From Singulisphaera sp. GP187 (lineage in GTDB: Bacteria > Planctomycetota > Phycisphaerae > Phycisphaerales > SM1A02), in contig CAMBMO010000012.1 of NCBI GenBank assembly GCA_945868805.1, positions 1 through 62,866 of the forward strand: a stretch of DNA of 62,866 nucleotides, in the 5' to 3' direction. The position numbers and the translations under genes are program-made. Under the pieces are notes generated by a model. The model searched no databases. It worked only from the letters and a program-made list of their open reading frames with translations, and was not told where the DNA came from. Shown in pieces: positions 51,778-60,705 of the stretch; position 1 is the first letter of the stretch; the number at the start of each line of letters is the position of its first letter.

Positions 51778-53349
51778 ATGCCACATAGAAAGCCGATCGG
51801 ACTCGTTCTCTCTTTCCTCTCAAGCGTCTTCGCACGGTTGAGTGGATTCGCCACTCAAGTCATTACCGCCTGGTATCTCACCCCGAGCGAATTCGGTCTT
51901 TACGCGATCGCAGTCGGTATCACCACATTCACCATGATCATGCGTGGAGGTGGTACGGGCATCGTCTACCAAACACTGCGCCCCGAGGAGTACTCGACCC
52001 ATGGTGGCGCCCTCCTCAGGATCGGAATCTTTTTCGGGATTATCGGGGCGGTCTTCACTGCCGGCGCTGCGATGCCTGCGTTGGAGTACTACGGCCAGGC
52101 ATCGCTCGGTTGGCTCCTGTTGTGGATGGCGGCGCTCTTCCTCGTGACTCATCTATCGCTTTATCCACGAGCAAAGATGGCATCTCACCTTCGATTCAAG
52201 GAAATTGCGACCATTGACCTCATTGCGGCGATCCTGAAGCTCGGGACAGCGTTCTTCTGCGCCCAAGCCGGATGGGGCGCTTTCACATTCGTCTTCGCGC
52301 AACTCGCGGCGGTGATCTTGCAACTCGTCGCGACATCGTGCTACGCCCATTTTTCACGGACTGATTTTTCCATCGCGACCGACTGGTTCGCGCCAACGGT
52401 CCGAATGCTTCAGTATCCATTGCTCCTCAGCGTCATGATCTCTCTTATGGATCAGATCGACGCCTTTACTGCAAGTTTCTTCGTTCCCATCACATCGCTC
52501 GGCTTGTACTTCTTTGCGGTGCAGCTCGTCATACAACCAACTCGCCTCATTACGAATTCCATCGGGAGCGTGCTTGCTCCGTTTGCGGCGCGAGCACGCG
52601 GAGATCTCAAGGCGGAAAATGCGCAGATCGCGGTCGCTTTCAAAACGGGAGTCGTGTTCGCGCCACTCCTCGTTCTTTCGATCCCTGCGGTTTACCCGGG
52701 GCTCCAGCGAGTGCTCTGGGGTGATCGTTGGGAGACTAGCGTGCTTCCGGTCATGATTGCGGCGTGTCTGCTGATCTACCCGACGATTCAGTGGGTGCTC
52801 GAGGGACCAGTGATCGGACTTCGACGCTGGAAGACATACTTCAGGTTGCTCTCCTGGCGTGCAGGGAGCAAGGTCGTCGGAGTTCTGCTGGCCATCGCGG
52901 CAATCAAGGTCTTCGCACTGCCTGAGCATTCGATCGCACTCTCGCTTGTTGTCGGGGTTGGAGTGGTCACATCAGTTACCTCCTACTTCCAAGTTCGACG
53001 GGTGCTCAACGAGATCAAGTTCGACCGGAGTAGCATGAATGCGGAACTTCATCTCGCACCGGTGTATTCGATCCTCGCGGTTCTTGGCACGAATGGACTC
53101 GTCACGAGCATCCTTCAGTATCTCGTTCTCGCCAACGACCCGTCGCGTGAGACAGCACTTCTCAACCTCACGCTCTCAGCGGTGATTTACGGAACGATCA
53201 GCATCGCGCTCCTTCGATTCGCCTATCTCGACAAGCTTCAGCTCGTGATCGCGTTGCTACCTCTGAGGGTCCGAACTGTCGTATACAAGGCGCTCGTGCT
53301 CCCGGATTGGAAACTCGACCGCGCCACCAGTTCAGACACCATGCGTTGA
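51778..53349 (+). CDS. polysaccharide flippase (Wzx/MATE-like, MVF superfamily)
   Basis: This 523-residue inner-membrane protein starts at ATG 51778 (MPHRKPIGLVLSFLSSVFAR). It has about 12-14 membrane helices and the Wzx-type opening LSGFATQVITAWYLTPSEFG, with LYAIAVGITTFTMIMRGGGT and a duplicated helical layout including QIDAFTASFFVPITSLGLYF. Such proteins flip lipid-linked oligosaccharides across the membrane. No glycosyltransferases or polymerase are adjacent, which is unusual for an O-unit flippase. Confidence 0.85.
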   Translation: MPHRKPIGLVLSFLSSVFARLSGFATQVITAWYLTPSEFGLYAIAVGITTFTMIMRGGGTGIVYQTLRPEEYSTHGGALLRIGIFFGIIGAVFTAGAAMPALEYYGQASLGWLLLWMAALFLVTHLSLYPRAKMASHLRFKEIATIDLIAAILKLGTAFFCAQAGWGAFTFVFAQLAAVILQLVATSCYAHFSRTDFSIATDWFAPTVRMLQYPLLLSVMISLMDQIDAFTASFFVPITSLGLYFFAVQLVIQPTRLITNSIGSVLAPFAARARGDLKAENAQIAVAFKTGVVFAPLLVLSIPAVYPGLQRVLWGDRWETSVLPVMIAACLLIYPTIQWVLEGPVIGLRRWKTYFRLLSWRAGSKVVGVLLAIAAIKVFALPEHSIALSLVVGVGVVTSVTSYFQVRRVLNEIKFDRSSMNAELHLAPVYSILAVLGTNGLVTSILQYLVLANDPSRETALLNLTLSAVIYGTISIALLRFAYLDKLQLVIALLPLRVRTVVYKALVLPDWKLDRATSSDTMR

Positions 53350-53364
53350 TCGCGAAGGGTCGAA

Positions 53365-54198
53365 TCACTGTTGCTGCGATTCATCGCGCGACGGATGGCA
53401 AAATGGACATGTTGCACCCACCGAATAGTGTGGATGACGCTGTTCCTGTTCGGTCAGAGGCATCTGGCAGGCGAAGCAGATTGCCGCGTCCGTCTCGCGT
53501 AACTGCGGATCGACGCAGACCCTTCGGTCGAAGACAAAGCAGTCGCCCTTGTAGTGAGATCCACCACATTCCTCGAAGTACTTGAGTATGCCCCCGTCGA
53601 GTTGATAGACGTGCTGAAATCCGGCGCGCTCCATGAAAGGTCCTGCCTTTTCGCAGCGGATACCACCGGTGCAGAACATCACGACCGTTCGCTCCTTCAG
53701 TTCGGGTGGCAGTTTCTCGACGGCGGCGGGAAAGTCGCGAAAGTGTTCGACATCGACTGTCACCGCGTTCTCGAAAGTGCCCATGCGCACTTCGTAATTG
53801 TTGCGCGTATCGAGGAGCGTGATCGGTCTTCCCTCGTCGATCCACTCTTTCAGTAGCTGAGCAGAAATCTTCGCTGTTGACTTTGATGCGGGATCGATCC
53901 CTTCAACCCCGAAGGCGATGATCTCCTTCTTCAATCGAACCAGCATTCGGCGAAATGGCTGCGTCTCGCTCAAACTCTCTTTCGGGTTGAGCGCTTCGAG
54001 ACCATTCACGGATCGCAATTCCTCGAGAAGGGTCCGAATGTTCGCCTGCGTTCCCGCAACAAACACATTGATACCTTCGCGACTCAGCAGGATCGTCCCC
54101 TTCAGCTCGCACGATGCGCAGACCGATTGCAGTCGGGCACGCAATTCTGGCAACCCATCGAGTTTCGCGAACTTGTATACGGCGATGTTCGTGAACAT
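53365..54198 (-). CDS. trhO: tRNA uridine(34) hydroxylase TrhO (rhodanese-domain, YceA family)
   Basis: The 277-residue protein has the TrhO layout: an N-terminal acylphosphatase-like domain ([40 protein letters not shown]) and a rhodanese domain ([40 protein letters not shown]) with catalytic Cys176. A C-terminal Cys-rich segment (CFACQMPLT ... [10 protein letters not shown]) is probably a zinc site. TrhO makes 5-hydroxyuridine at the tRNA wobble position using oxygen. It lies 15 bases downstream of the desaturase on the same strand. Confidence 0.93.
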   Translation of the reverse strand: MFTNIAVYKFAKLDGLPELRARLQSVCASCELKGTILLSREGINVFVAGTQANIRTLLEELRSVNGLEALNPKESLSETQPFRRMLVRLKKEIIAFGVEGIDPASKSTAKISAQLLKEWIDEGRPITLLDTRNNYEVRMGTFENAVTVDVEHFRDFPAAVEKLPPELKERTVVMFCTGGIRCEKAGPFMERAGFQHVYQLDGGILKYFEECGGSHYKGDCFVFDRRVCVDPQLRETDAAICFACQMPLTEQEQRHPHYSVGATCPFCHPSRDESQQQ

Positions 54199-54212
54199 CT
54201 GTCGAACTCACA

Positions 54213-55271
54213 TCAAGGTGCGATGCGCCGTCGCGCCGCCATGCGCTCCTGCGTCGGAAGACGGACTTTCGAGGCGAGTCCGATGGACTGCAGTGATCGA
54301 ATGACGATCCAACTGATGTCTAACTGCCACCACTTCAGACCGTGCCTTGCGCTCGTTGGAAAGGCGTGATGGTTATTGTGCCATCCTTCTCCGAACGAGA
54401 GCACTCCCATCACAGGATTGTTGCGGCTGTGGTCGTCGGATCGATAGTCGCGCCATCCCCAAACATGGCAGACCGAATTGATGCTCCATGTTGCATGATG
54501 AAGAAGAAACATGCGTGCGAGTCCGCCCCAGAGCACACCGAGCACAACGCCCATCCAACTCATCGTGATGATCCCGCAGACAATTCCCGGGATGGCGAGT
54601 CCGAGCGCGACCCAGAGAGGAAAAAGTCGATTGATGCGCATGACCGTCGGATTTGCAAGCAGGTCTGGCACATACTCGTAATTGTTGTCGGCGGTGCTTG
54701 TGAAAAGCCATCCGATGTGGGCGTGAAGAAATCCGACCGTCCGCATGATGATTCCGTTCGAAAAACCAGCGTGCGGCGAGTGAGGATCCATCTCATGATC
54801 GGAAAAATGGTGATGACGCCGATGCGTCGCGACCCACCAGACCAGTGGCCCCTGTGCCGACATGCCACCGAGGATCATGAAGAAGACGCCGATCGGAGTC
54901 GGTGTCGCGAACGCCTTGTGCGCGAAGAGACGGTGATATCCGATCGTGACGCCGAGCCCGGTCAAGATGTACATCACGACCATCGCGATCAGACTCGACC
55001 ACCCGAACCAACCGCCCCAAAGCAACACCATCGCAACGGCAATGCCGATCGGAGGCAACGCAACCGCTGCGAGCATCGCGAGATGCATCTCTTTCCTCGA
55101 AAGCACCGACTCTCCTGTGCGAGAATCGTTCGATTCGCTGGATTCACCAGAGTCACTACTGTCAATGGATGGCTCGTCGTCAAGGACCGCTACGCTGTCG
55201 TCTGTCAAGTCTCGCAATATTTTCTCCGTGATTTCGCAGAACGCGAATCGATTGGGGGCTAACTCTAGCAC
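54213..55271 (-). CDS. acyl-CoA/fatty acid delta-9-type desaturase
   Basis: The 352-residue membrane enzyme has the three His boxes of the desaturase family: GYHRLFAHKAF, WVATHRRHHHFSD and GEGWHNNHHAFP. Hydrophobic pairs lie around AMLAAVALPPIGIAVAMVLL, SSLIAMVVMYILTGLGVTIG, ALGLAIPGIVCGIITMSWMG and VVLGVLWGGLARMFLLHHAT. The N-terminal about 60 residues form an acidic Ser/Glu/Asp extension (SSDSGESSESNDSRT). The start is GTG 55271; an internal ATG just before the first helix would remove the extension. It introduces a double bond into membrane acyl chains using oxygen. Confidence 0.9.
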   Translation of the reverse strand: MLELAPNRFAFCEITEKILRDLTDDSVAVLDDEPSIDSSDSGESSESNDSRTGESVLSRKEMHLAMLAAVALPPIGIAVAMVLLWGGWFGWSSLIAMVVMYILTGLGVTIGYHRLFAHKAFATPTPIGVFFMILGGMSAQGPLVWWVATHRRHHHFSDHEMDPHSPHAGFSNGIIMRTVGFLHAHIGWLFTSTADNNYEYVPDLLANPTVMRINRLFPLWVALGLAIPGIVCGIITMSWMGVVLGVLWGGLARMFLLHHATWSINSVCHVWGWRDYRSDDHSRNNPVMGVLSFGEGWHNNHHAFPTSARHGLKWWQLDISWIVIRSLQSIGLASKVRLPTQERMAARRRIAP

Positions 55272-55339
55272 GCATCAACGGTCCGCACTCGCGGAATCTG
55301 CTGATTTCTCCCGAGTGAAAGGAGGTGTCTTTGACCGTT

Positions 55340-56755
55340 CTACGGCAGGCGATGAGGATCGACCATCTGATCTGGTCGAACGACACGATCAAAGGTCGAT
55401 TCATCGACATGCCCGAGCTCAAGTGCCGCCTGTTTCAGAGTCGTGCGCTTGTGATGCGCGTGCTTCGCGATTGCGCTCGATTTGTCGTATCCGATGTGCG
55501 GAGCGAGCGCGGTCACCATCATGAGGCTCAGCGACAGAAGTTCGTTGATCCGGACCTCATTGGCTTCGATTCCCTCAGCGCAAAACTCGCTGAATGCGCG
55601 GCATGTTCCTGCCAGCAGATCGCAAGACTGTAAAAGGTTGCTCGCGATGACCGGCTTGAAGACATTGAGTTCGAAGTTACCCTGACTCGCGGCAAATTGG
55701 ACAGCCGAATTATTGCCAAAGACCTGCACGCACACCATCGTCATGCTCTCGCTCTGCGTCGGATTGATTTTGCCGGGCATGATGCTCGAGCCTGGTTCGT
55801 TCTCCGGAATTACGATCTCGCCGATTCCACACCGAGGCCCGCTCGCAAGCCAGCGCACATCATTTGCGATCTTCATCAGCGATCCTGCAAGCACGGCGAG
55901 CGCGCCATGCGCGTGTGCGGTTGCCTCGTGCCCAGCAAGCGCGGCGAACTTGTTGCGCGCGCTCGTAAACGGAATCTTGATCTCAACCGCGAGCTTTGCG
56001 GCAACGAGTTCGCCAAATCCCCTCGGAGCATTGAGTCCCGTTCCGACCGCGGTGCCGCCAATGGCGAGATCACGCAGTCCGGGCAGGCTCTCCTCCACCG
56101 CGCGCATCGCAAAGTCGAGCTGCGCGACATATCCAGAAAACTCCTGCCCAAGCGTCAACGGCACCGCGTCCTGAAGATGCGTACGACCGGTCTTGACGAT
56201 GCCCGCGAATTCGCGCGCCTTGACATCAAGCGCCTGTCGCAGTCGCTTCACTGCCGGAAGCAGTGTCCGTTCAAATTCGATCGCCGCCGCGATGTGCAGA
56301 GCCGTCGGAAACGTGTCGTTGCTCGACTGCGACATATTGACGTGATCGTTGGGATGAACCGGCCGCTTTGATCCCTTGACGCCACCCGCGATCTCGATCG
56401 CGCGGTTGGAGACCACCTCGTTCACATTCATGTTTGACTGTGTGCCCGACCCAGTCTGCCAAATCTTGAGTGGAAATTCATCGTCGAGCTTTCCCGAAGA
56501 GACTTCGCTCGCGGCGACCACGATCAGGTCTCGCACTTCCTCCGACATTCCTCCGAGGTCGAAATTCGCTTCGGCGCACGCTGATTTCAACAGGCCGAAT
56601 GCGTGGATGATTGAAAGTGGCATCCGATCGCCGAATGGAAAGTGGTGGATCGACCGCTCGGTCTGCGCTCCCCAATAGTGATTCGCGGGGACCTCGATTG
56701 CTCCCATGGCGTCGGTCTCGGTGCGTGTCATGGATGTCGATGGTGCGTGGGGCAT
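55340..56755 (-). CDS. fumC: class II fumarate hydratase
   Basis: The 471-residue TCA-cycle enzyme interconverts fumarate and malate. ATG 56755 ([18 protein letters not shown]) gives the family's usual length; the open frame runs 29 codons further. Signatures: [20 protein letters not shown], the catalytic His region [38 protein letters not shown], and the flexible-loop motif [15 protein letters not shown]. It is divergent from the sugar isomerase, 70 bases away. Confidence 0.95.
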   Translation of the reverse strand: MPHAPSTSMTRTETDAMGAIEVPANHYWGAQTERSIHHFPFGDRMPLSIIHAFGLLKSACAEANFDLGGMSEEVRDLIVVAASEVSSGKLDDEFPLKIWQTGSGTQSNMNVNEVVSNRAIEIAGGVKGSKRPVHPNDHVNMSQSSNDTFPTALHIAAAIEFERTLLPAVKRLRQALDVKAREFAGIVKTGRTHLQDAVPLTLGQEFSGYVAQLDFAMRAVEESLPGLRDLAIGGTAVGTGLNAPRGFGELVAAKLAVEIKIPFTSARNKFAALAGHEATAHAHGALAVLAGSLMKIANDVRWLASGPRCGIGEIVIPENEPGSSIMPGKINPTQSESMTMVCVQVFGNNSAVQFAASQGNFELNVFKPVIASNLLQSCDLLAGTCRAFSEFCAEGIEANEVRINELLSLSLMMVTALAPHIGYDKSSAIAKHAHHKRTTLKQAALELGHVDESTFDRVVRPDQMVDPHRLP

Positions 56756-56825
56756 GATTCGGAGGATCCCTTCGAGCGTGCTGAGTGTAACGCCGCGAAA
56801 AGTGCAAGCGGTAAAGTAATCGATC

Positions 56826-58457
56826 ATGCCTGCGAAGCCCACGATCTACCTTGTCGCCAACGGCGACCTGCGCACATCCGCGAATCAGAAGTGCGAGGCC
56901 GCCCAGCTTGAGATGGAGGCGGCGCTGACGAACGCGATCAACGCGCAGGGATGGTCCGTCAAGCGCGCACATGGTTTTCGAAAGGACTCTGGTCACGGAT
57001 TTATCGATTCGCAGAAGTACGGAATGGAAGTCTTTCGCAAGATCCCTTGCGATGCCCCACTCATCGTCGCCGAGGCTGTCTGGCAGTACTCACACCATGT
57101 TCTCCATGGGCTCCTCACCCATCGCGGGCCGATACTCACCGTTGCGAATTGGTCAGGCACATGGCCGGGGCTCGTCGGAATGTTGAATCTCAATGGATCG
57201 CTCACCAAGGCGCGCGTGAAGTACTCAACACTTTGGAGCGAAGATTTTCAAGACAAGTTTTTCCGCTCTGGATTGCGCCAGTGGCTGACGCGGGGCAAGG
57301 TGACTCATTCGACCAAGCATGTCCGTTCCATTGCGGATGCGAAACTTCCCGTGGCGTGCCTGCGAACCGGCGAAAAGTTTGCGACCGATTTCAAGTCGCG
57401 CAAGGCGATCATGGGAGTCTTCGACGAGGGCTGCATGGGGATGTACAACGCGATTATTCCCGACGAATTGCTTCATCCCATAGGCGTATTCAAAGAGAGG
57501 CTGAGTCAGTCGTCGCTTTACGCCGAGATGTTGCGCGTCAAGGACGCCGAGGCGAATGTGGCGTTGAATTGGTTGATTCAGCGCGGAATGAAATTCAAGT
57601 GGGGCACAAATGCCAAGACGCAATTGACGAGACGCCAAACGCTCGATCAATTGAAGATGTACATCGCGGCCGTGCGGATTGCAGATCAGTTTGGGTGCGC
57701 GACCATCGGCATCCAGTATCAGCAAGGCCTGAAAGATCTCGCGCCCGCGTCCGATCTGGTCGAGGGATTGCTCAACAATCGATCGCGTCCTCCAGTTTTT
57801 CATGCGACGCACCGCAAAGAACTCTTCCCAGGCGAGGCACTCCCTCACTTCAACGAAGTCGATGAGTGCGCTGGACTGGATGGATTGGTGACATACGAGT
57901 TATGGAAGCAATTGGGCTTCGAGCCCGAGAACACGCTCCATGATCTGCGTTGGGGGCGACAGTACTGTGGACCAGCTGGCGGCGGGGCGAGCGCTCGACT
58001 GCTCGACGCGTATGTCTGGGTCTTTCTCATTTCTGGCGCGGTTCCCCCTGCTCACTTCGCCGGCGGATACCGAGGAGCATCGAGCGAGCGTCAGCCAGCG
58101 ATGTACTTTCGTCTTGGCGGCGGGACGGTCAAGGGAATTTCGAAGCCGGGCTGGATCGTTTGGTCGCGCGTCTATCTCGAAGACGGTCGGCTCAAATTCG
58201 ACACAGGGATCGGCGAGGTGGTAGAGCTCCCGTCGTCCGAGACGCAAGAACGCTGGAACCTCACGACTTCGCAGTGGCCGATCATGCATGTCGTGCTCGA
58301 GGGAATCAACAGAGATCAAATGATGGCTCGTCACAAGGCAAATCACATTCAAGTGGTCTATGCACCAAACAAGTCCGCCGCCCGAAAGGGTCTCGCCGTG
58401 AAAGCTGCAGCGATGCGCGGGCTCGGGCTTGAAGTCTTCATTTGTGGGAGGATCTGA
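56826..58457 (+). CDS. L-fucose/L-rhamnose isomerase-like sugar isomerase
   Basis: This 543-residue enzyme opens a deoxysugar operon. It resembles the L-fucose isomerase family rather than the shorter Rha[61 protein letters not shown] with the metal-ligand candidate Glu, and a C-terminal block [20 protein letters not shown] that matches the FucI/AraA C-terminal beta domain. With a rhamnulokinase-like gene downstream, the substrate is probably L-rhamnose or L-fucose. Its TGA overlaps the next start by 1 base. Specificity cannot be set from sequence. Confidence 0.78.
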   Translation: MPAKPTIYLVANGDLRTSANQKCEAAQLEMEAALTNAINAQGWSVKRAHGFRKDSGHGFIDSQKYGMEVFRKIPCDAPLIVAEAVWQYSHHVLHGLLTHRGPILTVANWSGTWPGLVGMLNLNGSLTKARVKYSTLWSEDFQDKFFRSGLRQWLTRGKVTHSTKHVRSIADAKLPVACLRTGEKFATDFKSRKAIMGVFDEGCMGMYNAIIPDELLHPIGVFKERLSQSSLYAEMLRVKDAEANVALNWLIQRGMKFKWGTNAKTQLTRRQTLDQLKMYIAAVRIADQFGCATIGIQYQQGLKDLAPASDLVEGLLNNRSRPPVFHATHRKELFPGEALPHFNEVDECAGLDGLVTYELWKQLGFEPENTLHDLRWGRQYCGPAGGGASARLLDAYVWVFLISGAVPPAHFAGGYRGASSERQPAMYFRLGGGTVKGISKPGWIVWSRVYLEDGRLKFDTGIGEVVELPSSETQERWNLTTSQWPIMHVVLEGINRDQMMARHKANHIQVVYAPNKSAARKGLAVKAAAMRGLGLEVFICGRI

Positions 58458-59209
58458 TGATGAACTCTCTGACGGACCTGCTCGACCTCGCGCACCGTGT
58501 GGGTCGTGACGATCTTCGGATGTCAATCCTCGGTGAAGGCAATGTCTCGATCCGACTGACGGATGCGACTTTCGCGGTCAAGACTTCCGGGTCGAATCTC
58601 GGCACCCTGACTGAATCAGGACTCGCGGAGTGCCGCTTCGACAAATTGCTTCCGATGCTCGAGGCCGAGGGACTGTCCGACGAGCAGATCGATCAGACCC
58701 TCTTTGATGCTCGCGTGAAAACCGATGCGAAGAAGCCCTCGGTCGAGGCGCTCTTTCATGCGTGGCTCCTCGGGCTCCCAGGAGTTCAATGCGTCGGCCA
58801 TGTCCATGCAATCGCGGTGAATCAGATTCTCTGCTCGCCTCGGGCAAGATCGTTCGCGCGCAGGAGAATCTTCCCCGATGAAGTCGTCTGCTGCGGAACA
58901 GAGTCGGTCTTTGTGCGATACACCGATCCGGGACTCGCGCTCGCGAAGGCGATCCGCGCAAGGACTTTGAAGTTCGTCAAGCGCACCAAGCGTGAGCCAC
59001 GCATCATCCTCCTTCAGAATCACGGAGTGATCGCGGTCGGATCCTCGCCGCAGGGGGTCCTCGCGTCGCTTCTGATGGTCGAAAAGGCCGCGCAAATTTT
59101 CGTCGGCGCGGCTGGGCTCGGTGGACCTGTCTTTCTCGATCAAGAGCAAGTCCAGCGCATCGCAGGACGTCCAGACGAGCACTACCGCCAGAGCGTCCTG
59201 AAGCTTTGA
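58457..59209 (+). CDS. class II aldolase/adducin-family protein
   Basis: The 250-residue protein starts at ATG 58457 with GGGAGG just upstream. It shows the class II aldolase pattern: MSILGEGNVSIRL, AVKTSGSNLGTL, KPSVEALFHAWLL, the metal-ligand segment GHVHAIAVNQ and IILLQNHGVIAVGSSPQGV. RhaD and FucA of this family cleave rhamnulose- or fuculose-1-phosphate to dihydroxyacetone phosphate and lactaldehyde. A second class II aldolase domain lies in the gene at 60702, so the two may have split roles. Confidence 0.82.
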   Translation: MMNSLTDLLDLAHRVGRDDLRMSILGEGNVSIRLTDATFAVKTSGSNLGTLTESGLAECRFDKLLPMLEAEGLSDEQIDQTLFDARVKTDAKKPSVEALFHAWLLGLPGVQCVGHVHAIAVNQILCSPRARSFARRRIFPDEVVCCGTESVFVRYTDPGLALAKAIRARTLKFVKRTKREPRIILLQNHGVIAVGSSPQGVLASLLMVEKAAQIFVGAAGLGGPVFLDQEQVQRIAGRPDEHYRQSVLKL

Positions 59210-60705
59210 GCAACTATCTCGCGATTGACCTCGGTGCCGAATCGGGGCGCGTGATGATCGGGACACTGAAGGCCGGGCGCCTGCGGATGAAAGAACTCCA
59301 TCGGTTCTCCAACGGCCCACTCAAAGTGAAGGGCACACTGCGATGGGATGTCATTCGACTCTGGAGTGAAATCCAGATCGGCCTTTACGAGGGATCCCGC
59401 CATGCGCCGATTCGTTCGATTGCGTGCGACTCTTGGGGCGTTGATTATGTCTTGCTCAAGGGAAACGATCCCCTGCTCGCGTTGCCGTACACATACCGAG
59501 ACGAACGAACTCTCCCGGCAGTGGCGGCGGTCTTCAAGCGTATGACCCGAGCGCAGCTGTATGCGGCGACGGGCATCGGGTCGTACTCGATCAATACCAG
59601 TTTTCAACTCTTCGACGATGCGAAGAACCACGCTCGACTTCTCAGAAGTGCCGATCGCTTTCTCCTCATCGCGGACTACTTCAATTGGATGATGACGGGT
59701 GTGTCAAAGGTCGAGGTCACGCTCGCGTCGACCACGCAGTGCTGGGACACGCGTAAGCGAACTTGGGCTTGGCCGCTTATAAAGAAGCTTGGTATTCCCA
59801 AGCACATTTTTCCAAAGACGATCGAGCCTGGTGGCTTTCTCGGTGGGCTCATCCCAGAAGTCGCCGCAAACACTGGGTTCGACACTCCCACAACGAGTGC
59901 GACGCGCGTCGTCGCCACATGCTCGCACGACACGGCATCGGCTGTTGTTGCGATCCCCGCAACCGGACGAAACTGGGCGTATCTCTCTTCGGGGACGTGG
60001 TCGCTGATCGGCGTCGAACTTCCGAAGCCACTCGTCAATGAACGAGCCCGCATCGCCAACTTCACGAACGAGGCGGGCTTCGCAGGCACGACTCGATTTC
60101 TCAAATGCCTCGTCGGTCTGTGGATCTTGCAGGAGTGCCGACGCGAGTGGTCGGCGACTCCGTTAGCCTATTCGCGCATTATGACTCTCGCGCGATCTGC
60201 GAAGCCACTTCGATCGCTCATCCGTCCCGACGATCCTCGGTTCACGAGTACTGGTGGCATGATGCGCAAGGTGCAGGCGTATTGCCGAGAGACGAAGCAA
60301 GCGATTCCGATCACGCGCGGCGCGGTCGCGCGCTGCATCTTCGAATCCCTCGCGTTGCTCTACCGCGTCGAGATTGACGCGCTTGAGAGTCTGATTGGAC
60401 GAAAGATCTCCACACTTCACATCGTCGGTGGCGGATCGCTCAACACCTTGCTGAATCAGTGCACTGCGGACGCACTTGGTCGGCGCGTCATCGCCGGTCC
60501 AGTTGAAGCAACGGCAGCCGGAAACATCCTCGTTCAAGCGATTGCGATGGGCGATCTCCGTGGACTCAGCGCCGCCCGCGCAGTCATGCGAAAGTCGTTT
60601 CCCATCAAGACATACAAACCCACTGCCAAGGCTCGATCCCTCACCGCGTGGAAATCCTCACTTGCGAAATTCGCCGCCCTCCCAAATGGTAGAACCGCAC
60701 CATGA
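59206..60705 (+). CDS. rhaB: rhamnulokinase (FGGY family)
   Basis: The 499-residue kinase starts at TTG 59206 inside the previous stop. Motifs: LAIDLGAESGRVMIGTL at the N-terminus, ACDSWGVDYVLL, LPYTYRDERT (the sugar-binding T-Y-R-D block), GSYSINTSFQLFDDAKNH, CSHDTASAVVAIPATG and the ATP-binding LHIVGGGSLNTLLNQCTADA with GPVEATAAGNILVQAIAMG. These fit RhaB more closely than FucK or xylulokinase. It phosphorylates rhamnulose for the aldolase step. Confidence 0.9.
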   Translation: MSNYLAIDLGAESGRVMIGTLKAGRLRMKELHRFSNGPLKVKGTLRWDVIRLWSEIQIGLYEGSRHAPIRSIACDSWGVDYVLLKGNDPLLALPYTYRDERTLPAVAAVFKRMTRAQLYAATGIGSYSINTSFQLFDDAKNHARLLRSADRFLLIADYFNWMMTGVSKVEVTLASTTQCWDTRKRTWAWPLIKKLGIPKHIFPKTIEPGGFLGGLIPEVAANTGFDTPTTSATRVVATCSHDTASAVVAIPATGRNWAYLSSGTWSLIGVELPKPLVNERARIANFTNEAGFAGTTRFLKCLVGLWILQECRREWSATPLAYSRIMTLARSAKPLRSLIRPDDPRFTSTGGMMRKVQAYCRETKQAIPITRGAVARCIFESLALLYRVEIDALESLIGRKISTLHIVGGGSLNTLLNQCTADALGRRVIAGPVEATAAGNILVQAIAMGDLRGLSAARAVMRKSFPIKTYKPTAKARSLTAWKSSLAKFAALPNGRTAP